From positions 117,158-181,157 of the IMG/VR virus record IMGVR_UViG_3300022562_000747: a stretch of 64,000 nucleotides of DNA, one strand, 5' to 3'. The notes beneath the pieces were generated by a model that saw only the letters and a list, made by a program, of their open reading frames with translations, was not told where the DNA came from and did not search any database. This document shows, one piece after another, positions 40,687 to 48,636 of this stretch. Origin of the DNA: a virus. Position 1 is the stretch's first letter. Every line of letters starts with the position of its first letter. The translations under genes and the position numbers were made by a program.

Positions 40687-41195
40687 AGAAATTTTCTATC
40701 ATAAAAGATGGAAAAAAATTATGTATGCATTGTAAAGAAATGAAATCTCTTGAGCAATTTAGTGTTGCAAAACGAGGATTGGGTGGTGTAGCCGCATATT
40801 GCAAACCTTGTTTCGTTATTAGGTATAAATCCTCTCCGGAATTATCACGAAAACGGACATATGCTTATCGTAAAAGAAATAGAGAAAAATGGTTATCAAT
40901 GCATCGCATTCACCAATTTCGTCGTAGAACACAACAAAAATTTTTAGATGATGGAACCGTAACTGAAAATTTTTTGATTGGATTATATAAAACAGAAAAT
41001 TGTTTTTATTGTGAAAAATATATACAACCTGAAAAACGAACGGCTGATCATAAAATACCTCTTGCAAGAAACGGTTGGCATTCAGCATCTAATATAGTTA
41101 TGGCTTGTTTTTCTTGTAATTCATCAAAAAGCGCCCTAACTTCTGAAGAATATATGGAGAAAATAAATGACCATAACTGCCAAAATAATTTGTGA
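40683..41195 (+). CDS. HNH homing endonuclease
   Basis: 170 residues. N-terminal zinc finger (CMHCKEMKSLEQFSVAKRG...YCKPC) as in many phage HNH proteins, then CFYCEK, RTADHKIPLARNGWHSASNIVMACFSCNSSK, the complete H-N-H motif with two CxxC pairs. Sits between PTH2 and ThyX, overlapping each at its ends, as typical for a free-standing homing gene inserted beside a conserved target. Confidence 0.88.
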   Translation: MKKFSIIKDGKKLCMHCKEMKSLEQFSVAKRGLGGVAAYCKPCFVIRYKSSPELSRKRTYAYRKRNREKWLSMHRIHQFRRRTQQKFLDDGTVTENFLIGLYKTENCFYCEKYIQPEKRTADHKIPLARNGWHSASNIVMACFSCNSSKSALTSEEYMEKINDHNCQNNL

Positions 41196-42081
41196 TAGTA
41201 TTAGTCCCGAAGGTATCCGACTTACAACTATGCAACTTAGATACCCGAGATTCATACATGCAGAGGTAATGACCCATCGCCAATTTTCACGTAATGCTTC
41301 ATCATCCCGGGCAGTTCCGGTTGAAAAACTGATTGAGGATATCAAGAACGATACAGCCGGTCCAATTTTTTGGGGAAAAAACCAACCGGGAATGCAAGCA
41401 TTCGAAGAATGTACTAATTTAGTATATGGAACATATTCAAATGAACAAGCATGGTTGGTAGCTAGGGATCGTGCTATTGATATGGCTCAAGAATTTCACA
41501 AAGCTGGTTATCACAAGCAAATAGTGAACCGTTTGCTTGAACCATTTTCCCATATCAATGTTGTTGTTACATCAACCGAATGGTCGAATTTCTTTGCCCT
41601 TCGTATTCATCCAAGTGCCCAACCTGAAATCCAGCAATTGGCTCGCAGTATGAAACTAGCAATGGATATCAGTACACCTAAAAAACTTGATTATGGACAT
41701 TGGCACCTTCCTTATATTACTGAGGAAGATAAAACACAACTGGAAGGTGATTTGAAAGCCTTGAAATATGCGGGTGGTGATCAAGGTGTACCAAAACTAA
41801 ATGTTGAAAAAGAATTTATTGATACTTTGATAAAATGTTCTGTTGCCCGTTGTGCCCGAGTTTCCTATATGACTTATGAAATGAAGAAACCAACCGTTGC
41901 CGAAGATTTGAAATTGTATGAACGTCTTTTAGGAGCGCAACCAATCCACGCTAGTCCTGCGGAGCATATGGCTTATCCTGACATGAAAGATTCCCTAAAT
42001 AATTGGCACCATCCGGAATTACATGGTAATTTCAGAGGATGGATTCAATATCGAAAAACTTTAGAAGGGGAATGTCAATGA
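41167..42081 (+). CDS. thyX: FAD-dependent thymidylate synthase (ThyX)
   Basis: 304 residues. The THRQFSRNASSSRAVP segment (residues about 37-52) corresponds to the ThyX signature RHRxxSxNxxSxR, with Thr in place of the first Arg. C-terminal half: LIKCSVARCARVSYMTYE and HASPAEHMAYPD carry the flavin and substrate residues. Makes dTMP from dUMP with methylene-THF and NAD(P)H. GGAG before the start. Longer than classical ThyX, as in other phage versions. Confidence 0.9.
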   Translation: MTITAKIICDSISPEGIRLTTMQLRYPRFIHAEVMTHRQFSRNASSSRAVPVEKLIEDIKNDTAGPIFWGKNQPGMQAFEECTNLVYGTYSNEQAWLVARDRAIDMAQEFHKAGYHKQIVNRLLEPFSHINVVVTSTEWSNFFALRIHPSAQPEIQQLARSMKLAMDISTPKKLDYGHWHLPYITEEDKTQLEGDLKALKYAGGDQGVPKLNVEKEFIDTLIKCSVARCARVSYMTYEMKKPTVAEDLKLYERLLGAQPIHASPAEHMAYPDMKDSLNNWHHPELHGNFRGWIQYRKTLEGECQ

Positions 42082-42611
42082 ATTTATCAAAAAAGGAAAA
42101 AAATGCATGGGTTGCTGGACTATTAGAAGGCGAAGGATGTTTTCGAATAAATGAAAATTATCCAAGAATTACATGTGAAATGACTGATGAAGATACAATT
42201 AGGCGTTTACATAAAATTATAGGAAAAGGATCGATTTTATATAATAAGCCTCGAATAATACAATCTTATCAAAATATAAAAAAACGAAAACCAACTTGGT
42301 GTTGGGGTGTTTCATCAGCTAATGATGTTTTAGATATTTCAAATAAAATTATTCCATATATGAGTGATCGTCGTCAACAAAAAATACAAGAAATTAGGGA
42401 ACTTGCTTCACAAATACTTGAAAGACGAAAAGAACGGAAAAATAATGTAATATGTAGAAAATGTGGAATAAAACTTCACAAAAAAAATCAACATCCTTCT
42501 CGAATAAAACGCGGAGAACGTATTTGTTTGAAATGTTTATATACATATGAACATCATTATCATGAAACTGTTAGAAAACCAAAAAAGAGGGTGAATGCCA
42601 ATGAATCCTGA
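42078..42611 (+). CDS. LAGLIDADG homing endonuclease
   Basis: 177 residues from ATG 42078 (ATGA overlap with ThyX, AGGGGA upstream). One LAGLIDADG-like motif, WVAGLLEGEGCFRI, so it should work as a dimer. C-terminal zinc ribbon CRKCGIKLHKKNQ...CLKC. AT-rich with many lysines, unlike ThyX, which suggests acquisition. With the HNH gene it flanks ThyX on both sides. Confidence 0.85.
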   Translation: MNLSKKEKNAWVAGLLEGEGCFRINENYPRITCEMTDEDTIRRLHKIIGKGSILYNKPRIIQSYQNIKKRKPTWCWGVSSANDVLDISNKIIPYMSDRRQQKIQEIRELASQILERRKERKNNVICRKCGIKLHKKNQHPSRIKRGERICLKCLYTYEHHYHETVRKPKKRVNANES

Positions 42612-42764
42612 TATCAAAATGATTCAAGATGCTCTTATGCGTGAGGGCATATTGAGGGAGATTATGTAATTGTTCCGGAGGATTTTTTCTTTCGTCTAAA
42701 TAGAGCATTGAATCCTCCCCGGGAAAGTATTTTAGACCAACTTATAGAAAAGGAAACACAATGA
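42601..42764 (+). pseudogene. Frameshifted small gene
   Basis: ATG 42601 reads MNPDIKMIQDALMREG and then stops at 42667. In the -1 frame the reading continues from about 42649 as GDYVIVPEDFFFRLNRALNP and on to TGA 42762-42764, overlapping the next ATG as normal genes here do. One missing base near GAGGGC would restore a protein of about 54 residues. A sequencing gap, a mutation or a programmed frameshift could explain it. Confidence 0.5.
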
Positions 42765-42955
42765 CTAAATGGGAATATACATCAATACCAATTGCAAAAA
42801 TGCAAGTGCAACAATTGAATGAAATGGGACAATTGGGATGGGAGCTAGTGACTGTTGTTTCAGTTCCGACTCGTAATGATTTGGATTTTGTTTTCAAACG
42901 ACCTATTGAAATTTTTGAAGCAGGACCGGAAATTGGGAAATCTCTAACTGGATAA
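42761..42955 (+). CDS. DUF4177-like small protein
   Basis: 64 residues: MTKWEYTSIPIA...LNEMGQLGWELVTVVSVP...DFVFKRP. The W-E-Y...L-N-x-x-G-x-x-G-W-E-L-V pattern is that of DUF4177. Function unknown. Confidence 0.7.
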   Translation: MTKWEYTSIPIAKMQVQQLNEMGQLGWELVTVVSVPTRNDLDFVFKRPIEIFEAGPEIGKSLTG

Positions 42956-43043
42956 ATAGAGGCAACGTATCTTCCTTAACGATGCCCATCCCGATCATAA
43001 TTTCTATTATGATTGCAAAAAATTTTATAAAAAGGAGTCCTCA

Positions 43044-45122
43044 ATGTCGGCTGTTGCTTCCCCTCAAATTGTTGAAACCCCAAAAAATATTGCGCCAATC
43101 ATGCCCCAAACGAAAGAAATAGAAACAATAGAAAAAGAAGCACAACCGGAAATAACCAATTCAACATTTTTCCCTTCTTTGTTTCAAGAATATGTCTATA
43201 TCAGTCGATATGCTCGTTATTCCTATGAAAATGGAAGACGAGAAAAATGGGATGAAACAGTAGCTCGCTATTTCAATTTTTACAAGAACCATTTGAAAGA
43301 ACGTTGTGGTTATAATCTAACCGACAAGATAAGAAAAGAACTGGAAACATCTATTTTGAATCTTGAAGTTATGCCAAGTATGCGTTGCCTAATGACCGCA
43401 GGACCGGCTCTGGAACGTGATGAAATGGCAGGCTTCAATTGTTCTTACCTAGTCATTGATAATCCCAAAGCTTTTTCCGAAGCATTATATATTTTGATGG
43501 TGGGAACCGGCGTCGGTTTTTCAGTTGAACGTCAATATGTGCAAAAGCTTCCGGAAGTTCCCGAAGAATTACATCCATCTGATACAACCATTATTGTTGC
43601 GGATTCCAAAATTGGTTGGGCAAAGGGTTTGAATGAATTGATTTCTATGTTGTATATGGGTTCAATTCCCAAGTATGATTTGAGTAAGCTAAGACCAGCG
43701 GGTGCGCCGCTAAAGACCTTCGGAGGGCGATCATCTGGACCTGAACCCTTAGATCGATTGTATAAATTCGTTATTGAAATTTTCAAGGAAGCCAAGGGCA
43801 ATAAACTAACATCTTTACAATGCTATGATATTGTTTGCATGGTTGGAGAATGTGTGGTTTCAGGAGGGGTTCGACGTTCCGCTACTATTTCCTTGTCTAA
43901 TTTGTCCGATGATCGAATGAGAACAGCAAAATCCGGACAATGGTGGACCTTGACCCCATGGCGATCTATTGCCAATAATAGTGCAGTTTATAATGACCGC
44001 CGCCCAACTATGGATACATTCATGGCGGAATGGAAATCTCTTTATGATTCCAAATCAGGCGAACGGGGTATATTTTCGCGTTATGCAGCCCGAAATGTTA
44101 TTGAAAGAGGAAATGCATTTAGAAAGCAACATTTCGAAAAAGTCAAAGGTGTCCGTTATCGTGATACCGAGCATGAATGGGGATGCAACCCATGTTCTGA
44201 AATCCTTTTGCGACCAAATGAAGTCTGCAATTTGACCGAAGTGATTGTTCGTCCAAGTGATGATTTGGAAGAATTGAAATATAAAGTCCGGATGGCAGCT
44301 ACCCTTGGAACATATCAGTCAACATTGACTAACTATCGTTTCCTTTCCAAGAAATGGAGTCAGAATGCCAATGATGAACGATTGTTGGGTGTTTCCTTGA
44401 CCGGTATCATGGATCATAAGGTCCTGTCCGGACAAGCTGGCAAAGAAAAACTAAAAGATATGCTGACTGAACTGCGAAAGGAAGCTATCAAGACTAACAT
44501 TGCAGTTGCCAATGAATTAGGTATTGAAGCGGCGACGGCAGTAACTTGTGTGAAACCATCCGGAACCGTATCATCATTGGTTGATTCAGCGGCAGGCATT
44601 CATGGTCGCCATTCGCCTTATTACATTCGCACTGTTCGTTCCGATAAGAAAGACCCTGTAGCTCAATTGCTTATTGAGGCAGGTGTTCCTTATGAGGAAG
44701 ATCAAATGCGCCCGACACACAATTGGGTATTCTCGTTTCCGCAGAAATCTCCCAAGTCGGCTGTATTGCGTGATAATTTGACGGCTCTTGATCAATTGGA
44801 TGTTTGGTTAGTCTATCAGATGTATTGGGCGGATCATAAACCATCGATCACAGTGTCGGTAAAAGAGGAAGAATGGCTTGATGTAGGAGCATGGGTTTAT
44901 CGTCATTTCGAATATATGTCGGGAGTATCGTTCCTGCCATATTCCGATCATTCCTACGCTCAAGCGCCATATCAGGAAATTACCGAAGAACAATATCATG
45001 AATGGGTGAAGAAAATGCCCAAGGCTATCAATTGGGCGCACCTTTCGAATTATGAAAAGAACGATACTACAACAGCAAGTCAGGAATTAGCTTGTAGTTC
45101 CGCCGAAGGATGTAATATATAA
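43044..45122 (+). CDS. nrdJ: Class II (B12-dependent) ribonucleoside-triphosphate reductase
   Basis: 692 residues. MRCLMTAGPALERDEMAGFNC and VGTGVGFSVERQ near the start, CVVSGGVRRSATISLSN, the active-site loop GCNPCSEILLRPNEVCNLTE, and CVKPSGTVSSLVDSAAGIH match the monomeric adenosylcobalamin RTPR family. The C-terminus ends ELACSSAEGCNI, a cysteine pair for re-reduction. It makes dNTPs without a second subunit or oxygen, but depends on host or environmental cobalamin. Leader holds AAAAAGGAG before ATG. Confidence 0.93.
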   Translation: MSAVASPQIVETPKNIAPIMPQTKEIETIEKEAQPEITNSTFFPSLFQEYVYISRYARYSYENGRREKWDETVARYFNFYKNHLKERCGYNLTDKIRKELETSILNLEVMPSMRCLMTAGPALERDEMAGFNCSYLVIDNPKAFSEALYILMVGTGVGFSVERQYVQKLPEVPEELHPSDTTIIVADSKIGWAKGLNELISMLYMGSIPKYDLSKLRPAGAPLKTFGGRSSGPEPLDRLYKFVIEIFKEAKGNKLTSLQCYDIVCMVGECVVSGGVRRSATISLSNLSDDRMRTAKSGQWWTLTPWRSIANNSAVYNDRRPTMDTFMAEWKSLYDSKSGERGIFSRYAARNVIERGNAFRKQHFEKVKGVRYRDTEHEWGCNPCSEILLRPNEVCNLTEVIVRPSDDLEELKYKVRMAATLGTYQSTLTNYRFLSKKWSQNANDERLLGVSLTGIMDHKVLSGQAGKEKLKDMLTELRKEAIKTNIAVANELGIEAATAVTCVKPSGTVSSLVDSAAGIHGRHSPYYIRTVRSDKKDPVAQLLIEAGVPYEEDQMRPTHNWVFSFPQKSPKSAVLRDNLTALDQLDVWLVYQMYWADHKPSITVSVKEEEWLDVGAWVYRHFEYMSGVSFLPYSDHSYAQAPYQEITEEQYHEWVKKMPKAINWAHLSNYEKNDTTTASQELACSSAEGCNI

Positions 45123-45286
45123 TGAAAAAGAAATCTATTCTGGATGATGAAGAATGGAATCGTCATTATTCCCCATCTTTGGTTCAAAGTATCCTTGAAA
45201 CGGAAAATGATCGTATTTTACAAGAGATATATAAGACGTATGAGGAAATGAATGAAAAAATTCTGGAAATATATAAATCACAGTAA
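45122..45286 (+). CDS. Small hypothetical protein (54 aa)
   Basis: Begins at an ATG overlapping the RNR stop (TAATG). Acidic, helical (LDDEEWNRHYSPSLVQSILE). Unknown. Confidence 0.5.
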   Translation: MKKKSILDDEEWNRHYSPSLVQSILETENDRILQEIYKTYEEMNEKILEIYKSQ

Positions 45287-45491
45287 TATAAAGCTGGCAA
45301 TTGACCTCAATCCCTTCGTTTGGTCATTCCGCTATATGCATCAGGGACCGACTGAAAGTGATCCAACTTTAAATATTTGGTATATTAGATTCCTTCCCCT
45401 AAGTATTATCTTGACTATTGATGATGGAACTGTTATACTAATAGATGATGCGGAAAATTATGAATTAGTGGATATTGTATCGGATTTATAA
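45252..45491 (+). CDS. Small hypothetical protein
   Basis: 79 residues, overlapping the previous gene by 35 bases. Beta-rich: NPFVWSFRYMHQGP, IWYIRFLPLSIILTIDDGT. Similar to small phage proteins I have seen without function. Confidence 0.5.
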   Translation: MKKFWKYINHSNIKLAIDLNPFVWSFRYMHQGPTESDPTLNIWYIRFLPLSIILTIDDGTVILIDDAENYELVDIVSDL

Positions 45492-45494
45492 AAT

Positions 45495-45581
45495 ATGGCA
45501 ATAGAATGGTATGAACATTTCAGTTATTTGCATTATACTGATAAAATTATTGAATATTTAGAGAAGAAAGAAAATGACTGA
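45495..45581 (+). CDS. Very small open frame (28 aa)
   Basis: MAIEWYEHFSYLHYTDKIIE and eight more residues. Only three bases after the previous stop and overlapping the next start, so it fits the packed operon. No family, weak evidence. Confidence 0.35.
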   Translation: MAIEWYEHFSYLHYTDKIIEYLEKKEND

Positions 45582-45735
45582 TACAGACGTATTAGATGTT
45601 GATATTTCTGATGAAGAACTAGAAAGAATAGCATTAGGAACAAAAGAACGAAATGATACTGGTTGGATGACTACCTGTCCAGCAAATTGTTTGGTAATGC
45701 TTTGTATGGGGAATAAAAATGATACCCGGGGGTGA
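45574..45735 (+). CDS. Small acidic hypothetical protein
   Basis: 53 residues, overlaps the previous frame and ends two bases before the next start. TDVLDVDISDEELERIALGT is strongly acidic; two later cysteine pairs (TCPANC, LC). Unknown. Confidence 0.45.
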   Translation: MTDTDVLDVDISDEELERIALGTKERNDTGWMTTCPANCLVMLCMGNKNDTRG

Positions 45736-45736
45736 A

Positions 45737-45919
45737 ATGAAATTGCCTAAAATGAACGGCAAGGAAATATCGCCCGGGATTTGGATAATAGGGGAACCGA
45801 CTCCCGTTATTGGAACCGATAAATTGCGATGTTTGGCTGATGTTTATGGAATGCTTGCTTTGGTTGAACTTAAAATTACATTTTCGGAAAATGGTATATG
45901 TTTAGACCAAAATCCATAG
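45737..45919 (+). CDS. Small hypothetical protein
   Basis: 60 residues from ATG 45737 (MKLPKMNGKEISPGIWI), behind GGGGG. GIWIIGEPTPVIGTDKLRCLADVYGMLALVE looks like a small beta fold. Unknown. Confidence 0.5.
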   Translation: MKLPKMNGKEISPGIWIIGEPTPVIGTDKLRCLADVYGMLALVELKITFSENGICLDQNP

Positions 45920-46071
45920 AAGAAGCAATTGCGCGAATTATTTTTGAAAATATTCCCGATATAGATGGGGCTGCTGCTCATTGGCTATTTTATAAAGAGG
46001 ATTTGATAATGGCGGCACAAGAAATTCTAAGACGATATCCATTGAAAATAGGAGATGAAAATGGCAAATAG
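45898..46071 (+). CDS. Small hypothetical protein (57 aa)
   Basis: MFRPKSIEEAIARIIFENIP..., helical; overlaps the genes on both sides. No family recognised. Confidence 0.5.
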   Translation: MFRPKSIEEAIARIIFENIPDIDGAAAHWLFYKEDLIMAAQEILRRYPLKIGDENGK

Positions 46072-46216
46072 TTATTATCCACCCGATCCATATAATGGTT
46101 GGAGAAATTTGGATTCATCAGGTAATTATCCAGCATCCCGAATTATGACCGACACATCCGGACAATGGCAATGTGTCTATTATTCCAGTTTCCTTCGGAT
46201 ATATCAACAAAGATAA
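46061..46216 (+). CDS. Small hypothetical protein (51 aa)
   Basis: MANSYYPPDPYNGWRNLDSS..., aromatic-rich; overlaps the previous gene by 11 bases. No family recognised. Confidence 0.45.
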   Translation: MANSYYPPDPYNGWRNLDSSGNYPASRIMTDTSGQWQCVYYSSFLRIYQQR

Positions 46217-46221
46217 TACCA

Positions 46222-46437
46222 ATGGACCCAACATCTGCCGGGGATATGCGAGCCGATCTTATGCGTCGGTGGTATGAACGCAATCGTGAAGGTTGGTTTG
46301 ACAGACATAGACCTAGTGCTGACCGCAAAGGTTATCATGCTGATGAATGGATGTTGGGATTGATGAATGAAGCCCGCCGTATAGATTCTCTTTCCGATAA
46401 AGAACTTATCAAAGAATGTAATGGAGACATAAAATGA
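46222..46437 (+). CDS. Hypothetical protein
   Basis: 71 residues from ATG 46222 (MDPTSAGDMRADLM). An ATG at 46165 would overlap the upstream gene. Basic helical with WYERNREGWFDRHRP. Unknown. Confidence 0.45.
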   Translation: MDPTSAGDMRADLMRRWYERNREGWFDRHRPSADRKGYHADEWMLGLMNEARRIDSLSDKELIKECNGDIK

Positions 46438-46634
46438 ACGAAAGCACCCTTTTGGTATTACTCGAAGATATGATCAATATCATCATGGAAAATGTTGAGG
46501 ATGAACGTCAACGTGCCGAAATATACACCGAAATGTTACAATCCTTCGAGGCGGCTGGTCTGGAAGATTATGAAGCAACATTGGGTTTTGATCCGGTGTT
46601 TGATAATGTAATATCGGAGAATTATATTGCGTAA
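46434..46634 (+). CDS. Small acidic helical protein
   Basis: 66 residues in ATGA overlap. LLVLLEDMINIIMENVEDERQRAEIY. No family recognised. Confidence 0.45.
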   Translation: MNESTLLVLLEDMINIIMENVEDERQRAEIYTEMLQSFEAAGLEDYEATLGFDPVFDNVISENYIA

Positions 46635-46668
46635 CCGATGGTGTGAGCGAAAACCTGTGGAGCCTGAA

Positions 46669-47019
46669 ATGATGGAATCTGAATGTAGTGAAGTTCCTGA
46701 TGCTATGACTAAAGATTTTTGGGAGAAAGCGAGATTAGTTATGCCGGATATTCCCAAGGAAGCTCTTGATGCGGCATTAGAAGCATTCAGTACGGCTAGT
46801 GGATATCCAATACCCGCCGCTGTCGCAACAGGATCACGTCTTGAAACTGGTATGGAAGCCGCCCTCAAAGCCGCCGCGCCGTACATAACACAAGGCTATT
46901 ATGAAGAATGCACTAAATTGCGTCCAGTAATTGAAACACTTAGTAAAGAAAATACTCGTTTGAAAACAATAATTGATCAACAACAACGTGACGCTAGAAC
47001 TGGAATTAGATCATGGTAG
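46669..47019 (+). CDS. Hypothetical protein
   Basis: 116 residues from ATG 46669 (MMESECSEVP), with GTGGAG upstream. MTKDFWEKARLVMPDIPKEALDAALEAF, then a C-terminal coiled coil. It shares the phrase PKEAxxxxxxxL with the next gene, hinting at a common ancestor. Higher GC in its middle. Unknown. Confidence 0.5.
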   Translation: MMESECSEVPDAMTKDFWEKARLVMPDIPKEALDAALEAFSTASGYPIPAAVATGSRLETGMEAALKAAAPYITQGYYEECTKLRPVIETLSKENTRLKTIIDQQQRDARTGIRSW

Positions 47020-47405
47020 AAATTCCCAAGGAAGCAATTGCAATTGTAAAAGAAAAACTAAAACTAACTGATAGTTTAGTTGAATATGTTCTCGAAGCTG
47101 TGTATCCTATAATCTTTGAAAAAATTATAAATGATTCTAAAGTTTTACAGGAATCAGCATGGCAGCTTGGTTATAATAGTGGAAAAGCAATAACTGAAGA
47201 TGCTGAATTGCCAATTGAACCATGGGTTCATCCCGGAATGAGCGAATCCGAAGAAACGGAACATTATGTCGAAGTTTGTGTTTATAATGAAGGTGTGGAA
47301 GCAGCGGCGAAAGAAATAGAAAACAGTATTGGGCGGGGATTTCGATCATCATTGACGCTAAGTGAACTCGCCGCCGCTGTCCGCGATATCAAGAAAATCC
47401 CCTAA
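47013..47405 (+). CDS. Hypothetical protein
   Basis: 130 residues, overlaps the previous gene by seven bases. EIPKEAIAIVKEKLKLTDSLVEYVLEAVYP; C-terminal SLTLSELAAAVRDIKKIP. Possibly related to the previous protein. Unknown. Confidence 0.5.
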   Translation: MVEIPKEAIAIVKEKLKLTDSLVEYVLEAVYPIIFEKIINDSKVLQESAWQLGYNSGKAITEDAELPIEPWVHPGMSESEETEHYVEVCVYNEGVEAAAKEIENSIGRGFRSSLTLSELAAAVRDIKKIP

Positions 47406-47452
47406 TTTTATAAAAAATCGTATATAATCACGAAAAAGTGATCAAAAAACCC

Positions 47453-47493
47453 TTGACTTTACCCCTAAGAAGGCTTATATTATAAATAACATA
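47453..47493 (+). promoter_or_regulatory. Overlapping early and late promoters of the NAD salvage operon
   Basis: A sigma70-type promoter (TTGACT 47453, 17 bases, TATATT 47476-47481) is joined to TATAAATAACATA (47481-47493), which matches the T4 late consensus at 10 of 13 positions. The operon could be read both early and late. Confidence 0.65.
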
Positions 47494-47536
47494 GCGGTGG
47501 AGTATCGCTATCCTCAGACAGTAAGGGAGACTTACT
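47491..47536 (+). promoter_or_regulatory. Two leader hairpins, one showing the ribosome site in its loop
   Basis: First hairpin ATAGCG/CGCTAT (47491-47511). Second hairpin AGTAAG/CTTACT (47520-47536) has the Shine-Dalgarno GGAGA as its entire five-base loop, and its 3' arm abuts the ATG at 47537. It may be the target of a translational regulator such as RegA, or may present the site for efficient initiation. Confidence 0.6.
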
Positions 47537-48586
47537 ATGACGAAAAAATATAATTTTCTAGTTTTTATTGGACGATTTCAACCTTTTCATGCTGGACACC
47601 AACATGTTCTCGAAAAGGCTCTTAGTTTATCCGACAATGTAATAGTTTTGGTTGGTTCATCCAACGTTCACCGATCCGTCGAAAATCCATGGTCATTTGA
47701 AGAACGCGAAGGCATGATAAAAAATGCCTTGGTTCATAAACTTTCGGCTTATCAGGAATTAGTTATAAAACCTCTTGAAGATTTTCATAACGATACCGCT
47801 TGGGTTATGTCCGTTCAAGATATAGTCGATAAAGTCGCAAATGAATGGGAAACCCATAATACCAAGATTGGTCTAATTGGTTATGATAAGGATTCCACGT
47901 CATATTACCTAAAGATGTTTCCGACTTGGGATGTTGTCGAAATCGATACCCAATATGGAACCATCAACGCTACCCAAATCCGCGAACAGTATTTCCAAGA
48001 CGCCCCGATCATTTCCGAATTTCTTCCGGATACGGTTAGATCGTTTTTGCGAGAGTTTGCTCTTGGTGACACCTTCAAATGGGTGTTGAAAGAATACAAA
48101 TACATTCGCGATTATAAAAAGATTTGGGAAAACGCACCCTTCCCGCCGACATTCGTAACAGTTGACCCCGTTGTGGTTCAATCTGGTAATATCCTTTTGG
48201 TTACCCGAAAGGAACCTCCCTATGCTGGTTCCTTAGCATTGCCGGGAGGCTTTCTCAATGTAAACGAAACATTGGAAAACGCCGTTGTCCGGGAATTGAA
48301 AGAGGAAACCCGTATTAGAGACAATAAGGGCGAAATTCCCCCCGCTATGTTGAAATCGTTCATCACTAAGCGAGAGGTGTTTGATAACCCGAATAGATCG
48401 AAACGGGGTCGAACAATTACCCATGCCTTCCTATTCGATCTTCCCAAAAAGGATGATCTATATATGGTCAAGGGTGATGATGATGCCGAACATGCCGCAT
48501 GGTATAGCTTGGCAGAACTAAAGAATGAGGATTTCATGGAAGATCACGCTTTCATAATCCAGAAAATGTTAGAGATAAAGTTCTGA
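47537..48586 (+). CDS. Bifunctional NMN adenylyltransferase / Nudix hydrolase
   Basis: 349 residues. N-terminal nucleotidylyltransferase: FIGRFQPFHAGHQHVLEKAL (HxGH), later INATQIREQYF. C-terminal Nudix domain from about residue 200 with GGFLNVNETLENAVVRELKEET, a full Nudix box (G-x5-E-x7-REL-x-EE). The same fusion occurs in cyanobacteria and as NatV in vibriophage KVP40. The first domain makes NAD+ from NMN and ATP; the Nudix domain probably hydrolyses ADP-ribose. Works with the next gene. Confidence 0.92.
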   Translation: MTKKYNFLVFIGRFQPFHAGHQHVLEKALSLSDNVIVLVGSSNVHRSVENPWSFEEREGMIKNALVHKLSAYQELVIKPLEDFHNDTAWVMSVQDIVDKVANEWETHNTKIGLIGYDKDSTSYYLKMFPTWDVVEIDTQYGTINATQIREQYFQDAPIISEFLPDTVRSFLREFALGDTFKWVLKEYKYIRDYKKIWENAPFPPTFVTVDPVVVQSGNILLVTRKEPPYAGSLALPGGFLNVNETLENAVVRELKEETRIRDNKGEIPPAMLKSFITKREVFDNPNRSKRGRTITHAFLFDLPKKDDLYMVKGDDDAEHAAWYSLAELKNEDFMEDHAFIIQKMLEIKF

Positions 48587-48615
48587 AAGGGGTAGGGGAG
48601 TCCTATTCCTAGTAA

Positions 48616-48636
48616 ATGAGAAGGAGAAAATCTCAT
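48616..48636 (+). promoter_or_regulatory. Hairpin with the NAMPT ribosome site in the loop
   Basis: ATGAGA (48616-48621) pairs with TCTCAT (48631-48636). The loop AGGAGAAAA contains the Shine-Dalgarno AGGAG and the 3' arm covers the first two bases of the ATG at 48635. The layout mirrors the hairpin before the upstream gene. Confidence 0.6.

Noticed and set aside
42951-42963. GATAAATAGAGGC as a late promoter before the ribonucleotide reductase gene
   Set aside because: Only the ATAAATA core matches, it overlaps the preceding stop codon, and it lies about 85 bases from the start codon.
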